Shown piece after piece: positions 42,583 to 48,261 of a stretch of 48,261 bases of DNA; the first letter of the stretch is position 1, and each line of letters begins with the position of its first letter. The stretch spans positions 1-48,261 of the forward strand of contig DDRC01000089.1 in the NCBI GenBank assembly GCA_002342985.1, in the 5' to 3' direction. This stretch comes from Flavobacteriales bacterium UBA2426 (GTDB taxonomy: Bacteria; Bacteroidota; Bacteroidia; Flavobacteriales_F; PHOS-HE28). Position numbers and translations under genes: made by a program. The notes under the pieces are model-generated. The model saw only the letters and a program-made list of their open reading frames with translations. It ran no database searches and had not been told where the DNA came from.

Positions 42583-45483
42583 ATGCCCAGCATCCGCCAC
42601 GTGCTCCGAAAGGTCCTCCTGCCCCTGCTCCCCTGCCTCCTGGCGGCTGCCGCGCATGCCCAGCAATACAAGCTGCGGGGCACGGTGGCCGATGTCACCA
42701 CCGGCGAGACCCTTATCGGCGCCAATGTGGTGCTCAAGGGCACAACGATCGGCACCGTCACCGACATCGACGGTCGGTTCGAACTGCTGCTGAGCGAACT
42801 GCCGCCATGCACCCTGGTGGTGAGCTACATCGGCTATACCGCTCAGGAGGTGGTGGTGAAGAGCCTGGACAAGGAGCTGAAGCTGAAGCTGGCGCTGGAC
42901 CAGGTGCTCCTGGGCGAAACGGAGGTGGTGGGCAGCCGCATCAGCGAAAAGCAGAAACAGGCCCCGCTAACCGTGGAGAGCATGGACATCATCGCCATCC
43001 GCGAAGCGCCCAGCGGCGATTTCTACGAGAGCCTGGGCACGCTGAAAGGCGTGGACATGACCGCGGCCAGCATGGGCTTCAAGGTGATCAACACGCGCGG
43101 TTTCAACAGCACCAGCCCCGTTCGCTCCCTGCAGCTCATCGATGGGGTGGACAACCAGAGCCCCGGCCTCAACTTCTCGCTGGGCAACTTCCTCGGCGCG
43201 AGCGACCTCGACGTGATGAAGGTGGATGTGATCGCGGGAGCCAGCACGGCCTATTACGGCCCGGGTGCCTTCAACGGCGTGGTGGCGATGACCACCAAGA
43301 GCCCCTGGGCCTTCCCCGGGCTCAGCGTGAGCGCAAAGGCCGGCGAGCGCGACCTGCTGGAGGGCGCCGTCCGCTGGGCGCAGGTGTTCAAGGACAAGGA
43401 TGGGAAACAACGCTTCGCCTATAAGCTGAATGTCTTCGGCATGCGGGCTGAGGACTGGTTCGCCGAGGACTACGGCCCAACCAGCGATTCGCCCACGGGC
43501 GTGGACAACCCGGGGCGCTACGATGGGGTGAACAGCTACGGCGATGAGAATGTGACCGTGAACAACGATTTCAGCAACAACTTCTTCGACCGGCGCACCT
43601 ACCCCGGACTCGGCCACTTCCTGCGGCCGGGCTACCGTGAGGTCGACCTAGTGGATTACGGCACCGACAACCTGAAGGCCGGGGTTTCGTTGCACTACAA
43701 AGTCACCGACAGCGTGGAGGTGATTGCCGCCGCCAACTACAGCACCGGCAGCACGGTGTACCAGGGCGAGAACCGCTACCGCCTGGACGGCGTGCAGTTC
43801 TGGCAACAGCGTCTCGAGCTGCGACGCGAGGGAAAGTGGTTCATCCGGGGCTACTTCACCGGGGAGGACGCGGGCAGCACCTACGACATCTTCACCACGG
43901 GCGTGCGCCTGCAGGAGGCCGCAGGTACCACGCAGGAATGGAATATCAAGTACTTCACGCTTTGGGAGACGTGGATCCGACCGCTCCTGAACGCCACGCA
44001 GCCCGGTTACCTAACGCCAAGCGAAGCAGTGGCGCAGGGCATCACCTCGCAGCAGGCGTATGATGCCTACCTCACCCAGTTCGTGAACGACAACAGCACG
44101 CTCTTCACGCAGTACCACCAGGCGGTGGCCGACTCCATCGCGCGCATCGACAATAACGAGCTGAACCCTGCCTACATCGTGGGGACCCAGCGCTTCACGG
44201 ATAAACTGAACGAGATCCGCGGCAAGCGCTTCACCGAGGGCGGCTCGCTCTTCTTCGACCGCAGCCAGCTGGCGCATGCCATGGGCGAGTACCGCTTCAA
44301 GCCGGCCTTCGGGGAAGTGGCTGTGGGCGGCAGCTTCCGCCAGTACATGCCCAACAGCGCGGGCACCATCTTCCGTGACACCGGCGATGTGGTGATCCGC
44401 AACAGCGAGTTCGGCGTGTACTCGGGCCTGGAGAAGAAGCTGATGGCCGACAAGCTCAAGCTCACGGCCACCCTCCGCCTCGACAAGAACCAGAACTTCA
44501 GGGCGCTGCTCTCGCCGGCCCTCTCCTTCGTGTACACCCCCCGGCAGGACCGCACCTTCCGCATCGGCTTCAGCAGTGCGGTGCGCAATCCCACGCTGGC
44601 CGACCAGTACCTCTACTACAACGTGGGCCGGGCCATCCTGCTGGGCAATGTGGACGGGCAGTTCGAGGCCGGCCGCGACAGCCTCATCACAGTGGAGAGC
44701 TTCAACGCCTACCGCTCCTCGCCCACCCTGCTCGAGGGCCTCTCGAAGCTCGACTACTTCAACGTGGACCGCCTGCGCCCCGAGCAGGTGCGCACCATCG
44801 AGGCCGGCTACCGCGGCACGCACGCCGAGAAGTTCTACATCGATGCCAGCGCCTACCACAGCTGGTACACCGATTTCATCGGCTACCTGATCGGCCTCAG
44901 CGCGCGCTTCGACCAGACCAATGGCTTCCCCTTGGGCGGGCTGCAGGCTTACCGCCTGGCCGCCAACGCAAGCACCCTGGTGCGCACGCAGGGCGCCAAC
45001 GTGGGCATCAGCTACTTCCGCAAGCGGATGACCTACGGGGTGAACTACAGCTACAACGAGCTCGTCACCGGCAGCGACGACCCGATCATCCCCGCCTTCA
45101 ACACCCCCCGAAACAAGTTCAACCTGAGCTTCACCGGGCACGACATGAAGGTGCCCTTCAGCGGCAAGCCCAACCTGGGCTTCGGCATCAACTGGAAGTA
45201 CGTGGAGGGCTTCACCTTCACCGGCTCGCCGCAGTTCACCGGTCCCATCCCGAGCTACGATATGGTGGACGCTCAGGTGAACGTGAAGTTCCCCGGCCAG
45301 CACCTCACCGTGAAGCTCGGCGCCAGCAACCTTTTCGGCCTAACGCCCTTGTTCGATGCAGACATCCCTTCGGGCGAACGGCTGGACCGGGTTTGGGACA
45401 ATCGGGTGAGGATGGTCTATGGCGGGCCCTTCGTGGGGCGGCTGGCCTACTTGCAGCTCATCTACGAGCTGGATCGGCGCTGA
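42583..45483 (+). CDS. TonB-dependent outer-membrane receptor with carboxypeptidase-regulatory-like domain
   Basis: This 966-residue protein has a signal peptide (about 1-26, PCLLAAAAHAQQ). A CarboxypepD_reg-like domain (about 28-105) has LRGTVADVTTGETLIGANV and TDIDGRFELLLS. The plug (about 115-235) includes GTLKGVDMTAASMGFKVINT, TRGFNSTSPVRSL, DGVDNQSPG and IAGASTAYYGPGAFNGVV. A 22-strand-type barrel follows to the C-terminus, which ends in an aromatic strand (AYLQLIYELDRR). No SusD-like gene is adjacent, so this is not a standard SusCD pair. The ligand cannot be told. It is followed by an exported esterase-like protein with its own promoter-like box. Confidence 0.94.
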   Translation: MPSIRHVLRKVLLPLLPCLLAAAAHAQQYKLRGTVADVTTGETLIGANVVLKGTTIGTVTDIDGRFELLLSELPPCTLVVSYIGYTAQEVVVKSLDKELKLKLALDQVLLGETEVVGSRISEKQKQAPLTVESMDIIAIREAPSGDFYESLGTLKGVDMTAASMGFKVINTRGFNSTSPVRSLQLIDGVDNQSPGLNFSLGNFLGASDLDVMKVDVIAGASTAYYGPGAFNGVVAMTTKSPWAFPGLSVSAKAGERDLLEGAVRWAQVFKDKDGKQRFAYKLNVFGMRAEDWFAEDYGPTSDSPTGVDNPGRYDGVNSYGDENVTVNNDFSNNFFDRRTYPGLGHFLRPGYREVDLVDYGTDNLKAGVSLHYKVTDSVEVIAAANYSTGSTVYQGENRYRLDGVQFWQQRLELRREGKWFIRGYFTGEDAGSTYDIFTTGVRLQEAAGTTQEWNIKYFTLWETWIRPLLNATQPGYLTPSEAVAQGITSQQAYDAYLTQFVNDNSTLFTQYHQAVADSIARIDNNELNPAYIVGTQRFTDKLNEIRGKRFTEGGSLFFDRSQLAHAMGEYRFKPAFGEVAVGGSFRQYMPNSAGTIFRDTGDVVIRNSEFGVYSGLEKKLMADKLKLTATLRLDKNQNFRALLSPALSFVYTPRQDRTFRIGFSSAVRNPTLADQYLYYNVGRAILLGNVDGQFEAGRDSLITVESFNAYRSSPTLLEGLSKLDYFNVDRLRPEQVRTIEAGYRGTHAEKFYIDASAYHSWYTDFIGYLIGLSARFDQTNGFPLGGLQAYRLAANASTLVRTQGANVGISYFRKRMTYGVNYSYNELVTGSDDPIIPAFNTPRNKFNLSFTGHDMKVPFSGKPNLGFGINWKYVEGFTFTGSPQFTGPIPSYDMVDAQVNVKFPGQHLTVKLGASNLFGLTPLFDADIPSGERLDRVWDNRVRMVYGGPFVGRLAYLQLIYELDRR

Positions 45484-45542
45484 TACCGCCCAAGCGGGGA
45501 CAAGTCGACCGGGCATGACGCGGAACCGAGGCCGCGCGCCCC

Positions 45543-45550
45543 TACCTTCG
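45543..45550 (+). promoter_or_regulatory. Putative -7 element (TACCTTCG)
   Basis: TACCTTCG lies 23 bases before the ATG at 45574, in the 90-base gap after the TonB receptor gene. Confidence 0.45.
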
Positions 45551-45573
45551 GCTCTCCAATCCAACCTGAACCC

Positions 45574-47244
45574 ATGAAACGACCCTTACACTACGCTTGG
45601 GCGGCCGCAGCCCTGGCCCTGGCCGCCCCGGCGAGCGCACAGCGCTACCTGTCCGAGGTGTTCAGCGATGCCAACCTCACCATCACCAACGATGTGATCT
45701 ACGGCACGAACATCGACTTCCTCTCCAGCAATTTCGCATCGCCCGATGTGAACGCCAACGTCACGGAGCTGCAGACGGCGGTGACGCTGGGCAACCCCAT
45801 CCCCGCGGCCTATTTCGACCCCAACGATGGCAGCACGGCGGTGAAGGTGACCAACCTGCGCCTGGATGTGTACGAACCCAGCCAAGGCGTGGACACGGAG
45901 ACGGAGCGCCCCTTGGTGATCTACGTGCACACCGGCAACGCCCTGCCCCCGCCCATCAACGGCAGCCCCAACGGCACCCGCAAGGACAGCAGCGCCGTGG
46001 AAAGCTGCAAGCGCTTTGCGCGCCGGGGCTACGTGGCTGTGAGCATGAGCTACCGCCTGGGCTGGAACCCGCTGGCCGCCACCGAGCTGGAGCGCCGCGG
46101 CAGCCTGCTGAACGCCATCTACCGTGCCCTGCATGACGTGCGCCAATGCGTGCGGAGCATGAAGGCCAATGCCGCCACCTACCGCATCGATCCCGAGAAG
46201 ATCATCGTGGTGGGCGAGGGCACCGGCGGCTACATCACGCTGGCCCACGCCACCCTTGATGACGTGCAGGAGCTCTACATCGAGAAGTTCCGGCCCGACC
46301 CGTTCGACCCCTCGGTGAGCTTCGTGAACCCTGCCCAAGTGGGTGACATCGAGGGCTTCAACGGGCAGCTCACCCTATACCGCCCCAATGGCCAGAGCAG
46401 CGCTACGCAGTTCTGCGTGAACATGGGCGGCGCCCTCGCCGACACCAGCTGGCTTGCCCCTGGCGACCAGCCGATGGTGGCCTTCCACACCGTGTTCGAC
46501 CCCTTTGCGCCCTTCACCGAAGGCATCGTGATCGTGCCCACCACGGGCGGCCCCGTGGTACCCGTGCAAGGCAGCAACCTCTTCATGGAGCTGGTGAACG
46601 AGTACGGCAACAACGACGCCTTCATCAACCTGCCCAACAGCAACCCCTTCACCGCCCGTGCCCGCGCGCTGTACGGCACCACCCAGACCCATGGCAGCAA
46701 CAGCGTGCAGATCCGCACCGACGTGGAGGGGCTGTTCCCGGTGGTGCGCCCGCAGTGGCCCGCCCCCGCCCAGGAGGAAGCCAGCCCTTGGCAGTGGTGG
46801 GACCCGAACAGCGCCATCGCGCAGACCGTGGTGAGCGCCGGCCCGCCGCCCATCACCGCCCACGTCGCCAGCCTGGCCAGCAACCCGGATATGAGCCCCA
46901 CGAAGGTCCGTGCCTACCTCGACACCGTGATGGGTTACGTGAACCCGCGCATCGTGTGCGCGCTGCAGCTGGGCCCCTGCTCGCTGGTGGGCATCGATGA
47001 AGCCGAAGGCCACGACAGCGTGGAGATCTGGCCCAATCCCGCCACCGACCGGATCAATGTGGCCAGCGCTGAGGGCCTCATCCGCCGCTGGCGCCTGCTG
47101 GACATCAACGGCCGCCAGGTGAGCACCGGCAACACCGCCGCCCAGCGCTTCACCATCGCCCGGGATGGGCTGGTGGCCGGCACCTACTTCATGGAGCTCG
47201 AAGTGGACGGCGCCCGCATCGTGCGCAAGCTGATGCTCGACTGA
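45574..47244 (+). CDS. Secreted carboxylesterase-like protein with T9SS type A tail, catalytic serine not evident
   Basis: This 556-residue protein has a signal peptide (AAAALALAAPASAQ). Its alpha/beta hydrolase fold of carboxylesterase/lipase type has RPLVIYVHTGNALPPP at the oxyanion strand, GYVAVSMSYRLGWNP, RALHDVRQCVRSMKANA and RIDPEKIIVVGEGTGGYI. At the nucleophile elbow, residues 214-219 read GEGTGG where active relatives have G-x-S-x-G-G, and the HGGG oxyanion motif reads HTGN. The last 75 residues are a type A sorting domain (VEIWPNPATDRINV, GTYFMELEVDG). It may be a binding protein or use a different nucleophile. Confidence 0.88.
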   Translation: MKRPLHYAWAAAALALAAPASAQRYLSEVFSDANLTITNDVIYGTNIDFLSSNFASPDVNANVTELQTAVTLGNPIPAAYFDPNDGSTAVKVTNLRLDVYEPSQGVDTETERPLVIYVHTGNALPPPINGSPNGTRKDSSAVESCKRFARRGYVAVSMSYRLGWNPLAATELERRGSLLNAIYRALHDVRQCVRSMKANAATYRIDPEKIIVVGEGTGGYITLAHATLDDVQELYIEKFRPDPFDPSVSFVNPAQVGDIEGFNGQLTLYRPNGQSSATQFCVNMGGALADTSWLAPGDQPMVAFHTVFDPFAPFTEGIVIVPTTGGPVVPVQGSNLFMELVNEYGNNDAFINLPNSNPFTARARALYGTTQTHGSNSVQIRTDVEGLFPVVRPQWPAPAQEEASPWQWWDPNSAIAQTVVSAGPPPITAHVASLASNPDMSPTKVRAYLDTVMGYVNPRIVCALQLGPCSLVGIDEAEGHDSVEIWPNPATDRINVASAEGLIRRWRLLDINGRQVSTGNTAAQRFTIARDGLVAGTYFMELEVDGARIVRKLMLD

Positions 47245-47255
47245 CCTTCGCCTCA

Positions 47256-47301
47256 CCTGCAAAGAAGAGGGCCGCCTGCGGGCGGCCCTTTTCTTTGCAG
47301 G
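47256..47301. terminator. Strong bidirectional intrinsic terminator
   Basis: A 21-bp stem (47256-47276 with 47281-47301) has a TGCG loop and a single G-T wobble. The outer half of the stem is A/T-rich (AAAGAAGA/TTTTCTTT), so a U-rich tract follows the GC core in both directions. It lies 12 bases after the stop of the carboxylesterase-like gene. Confidence 0.9.
47290..47297 (+). promoter_or_regulatory. Possible murQ -7 element inside the terminator arm (TTTCTTTG)
   Basis: TTTCTTTGC matches TAnnTTTG except for A to T at position two and lies 18 bases before the murQ ATG. Since only 14 bases separate the terminator from murQ, a murQ promoter box has to overlap the hairpin or lie before it. Confidence 0.3.
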
Positions 47302-47315
47302 CACAGCCCCCCCCC

Positions 47316-48125
47316 ATGGACCGCATCACGGAAAGCGAGAGCCGCCACCAGCACCTGGAGCGCATGACCACGGATGAACTGCTGCGCGGCATCAATGCCG
47401 AGGACCGCTTGGTGGCCGACGCCGTGGCGCAGGCCATCCCTTCCATCGCCCCGCTGGTCGATGGCATCGCCGAGCGGATGCTTCGGGGCGGCAGGTTGTT
47501 CTACCTGGGCGCAGGCACCAGCGGCCGACTGGGCATCGTGGACGCCAGTGAATGCCCGCCCACCTTCGGGGTGCCGCACGGGCTGGTGGTGGGGCTCATC
47601 GCCGGCGGCGATGGAGCCATCCGCCGCGCCGTGGAATTCGCCGAGGACGACCCGCATCAGGGCTGGAAGGACCTGCAGGAGCACAGCGCGGGCGGTGACG
47701 ATGCGGTAATCGGCATCGCGGCCAGCGGAACCACGCCCTATGTGATCGGTGCACTGGAGGACTGCCGGGCGCATGGCATCCTCACCGGTGCCATCACCTG
47801 CAACCCTGGCAGCCCCGTCACCCTCGCCGCGGACCACCCCATCGTGGCCGTCGTGGGGCCGGAATTCGTCACCGGCAGCACGCGCATGAAGAGCGGCACC
47901 GCCCAGAAGCTCATCCTCAACATGATCAGCACCAGCGTGATGGTGAAGCTGGGCCGGGTGAAGGGGAACCGCATGGTGGACATGCAACTGAGCAACAACA
48001 AGCTCATCGACCGCGGCACCCGCATGGTGATGGAGAGCCTGAGCGTAGGGTACGCCCAGGCGAACGAACTGCTGCGCCACTACGGCAGCGTGCGCCGCGC
48101 CATCGAGGCGGGCCACCGCCTTTAG
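47316..48125 (+). CDS. murQ: N-acetylmuramic acid 6-phosphate etherase
   Basis: This 269-residue SIS-fold protein has FYLGAGTSGRLGIVDASECPP (first half of the sugar-phosphate site, with the conserved Glu), IGIAASGTTPYVIGAL, TCNPGSPVTLAADHPI and GSTRMKSGTAQKLILNMIST. MurQ cleaves the lactyl ether of MurNAc-6-phosphate to GlcNAc-6-phosphate and lactate in peptidoglycan recycling. It is somewhat shorter than the enterobacterial enzyme (298), losing the C-terminal helices, which is usual in Bacteroidota. The start is the ATG at 47316; a TTG at 47295 lies inside the terminator. Confidence 0.94.
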   Translation: MDRITESESRHQHLERMTTDELLRGINAEDRLVADAVAQAIPSIAPLVDGIAERMLRGGRLFYLGAGTSGRLGIVDASECPPTFGVPHGLVVGLIAGGDGAIRRAVEFAEDDPHQGWKDLQEHSAGGDDAVIGIAASGTTPYVIGALEDCRAHGILTGAITCNPGSPVTLAADHPIVAVVGPEFVTGSTRMKSGTAQKLILNMISTSVMVKLGRVKGNRMVDMQLSNNKLIDRGTRMVMESLSVGYAQANELLRHYGSVRRAIEAGHRL

Positions 48126-48147
48126 CCAGGGCCACGGGCCCGAGACC

Positions 48148-48155
48148 GATCTTCG
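48148..48155 (+). promoter_or_regulatory. -7-like element abutting the last gene (GATCTTCG)
   Basis: GATCTTCG, then CCCCG, then ATG at 48161. Five bases lie between box and start. Confidence 0.3.
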
Positions 48156-48160
48156 CCCCG

Positions 48161-48261
48161 ATGCACGACATCGAGCCCTACTGGAACTGGCGGCACATGT
48201 ACACGGCTGAGGAGGATGAGCGCTCGTCCTTCTTCGGCACCGAACACAGCGAGATCTACTT
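48161..48261 (+). CDS. Start of a conserved hypothetical protein, cut by the window edge
   Basis: The first 33 codons are visible, with no stop. They are rich in aromatic and acidic residues (MHDIEPYWNWRHMYTAEEDE, then RSSFFGTEH). I recall similar openings from uncharacterised cytoplasmic proteins of Bacteroidota but cannot assign a family. There is no signal peptide in the visible part. A promoter-like box lies five bases upstream. Confidence 0.6.
   Translation, partial: MHDIEPYWNWRHMYTAEEDERSSFFGTEHSEIY

Overview
The window looks like a high-GC member of the Bacteroidota, most likely a Flavobacteriales-type lineage. The evidence is gene content: four consecutive proteins ending in the type IX secretion (T9SS) 'gliding motility-associated' C-terminal domain (NxFTPNxDGxND motif), two proteins with a type A T9SS sorting tail, a TonB-dependent receptor with a carboxypeptidase-regulatory-like N-domain, a bacillithiol BshB1 deacetylase, a Reg_prop/Y_Y_Y sensor kinase with a LytTR regulator, and the Bacteroidota order ccmB-ccmC-ccmD-ccmE-ccmF. 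Purine-rich Shine-Dalgarno sites are essentially absent. A short element resembling the Bacteroidota -7 promoter box (TAnnTTTG), in a GC-drifted form TAnCTTYG, sits in front of many transcription-unit heads. Genus-level placement is not possible from the sequence alone.

Layout. 1-3749 (+): universal stress proteins, a helical 133-aa protein, a small membrane protein and an M50 site-2 protease with CBS domains. 3754-6845 (-): a compact operon of two c-type-cytochrome lipoproteins, an OB-fold protein, a YceI protein and a DUF5777 beta-barrel. 6871-11339 (-): a small ORF, then a translationally coupled YceI / hybrid-propeller histidine kinase / LytTR regulator operon. 11382-12527 (-): a T9SS-exported alpha/beta hydrolase. 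12671-12757 (-): tRNA-Ser(CGA). 12816-13313 (+): DinB. 13326-16031 (-): two tandem NhaD antiporters. 16129-17124 (+): a CDF metal transporter with a four-cysteine tail. 17248-17322 (-): tRNA-His. 17414-21385 (+): a three-gene overlapping glycan unit (GT4, a two-domain GINT1-like/GH43-like protein, a flippase). 21392-22689 (-): glutathione peroxidase and bshB1. 22793-23629 (+): unknown secreted protein. 23675-31754 (+): a nine-gene run with gaps of 20 bases or less, made of ccmBCDEF followed by a DUF2520 dehydrogenase-like protein, a KdsC-like phosphatase, a UbiA prenyltransferase and Maf. 31815-32717 (+): secreted coiled-coil protein. 32724-40504 (-): four large T9SS cargo proteins. 40585-42015 (-): beta-CASP metallo-beta-lactamase RNase-like protein. 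42098-47244 (+): DUF2214 membrane protein, TonB receptor, T9SS carboxylesterase-like protein. 47316-48125 (+): murQ. 48161-48261 (+): the start of another gene.

How the parts may work together (inference). Cytochrome c maturation at 23.7-28.8 kb would supply haem to exported cytochromes such as the two lipoproteins of the YceI/cytochrome operon. The adjacent YceI-kinase-regulator operon is a plausible local controller of that redox operon. Much of the rest is surface biology: T9SS cargo, glycan assembly and TonB uptake. No phage, insertion sequence or CRISPR array is visible.
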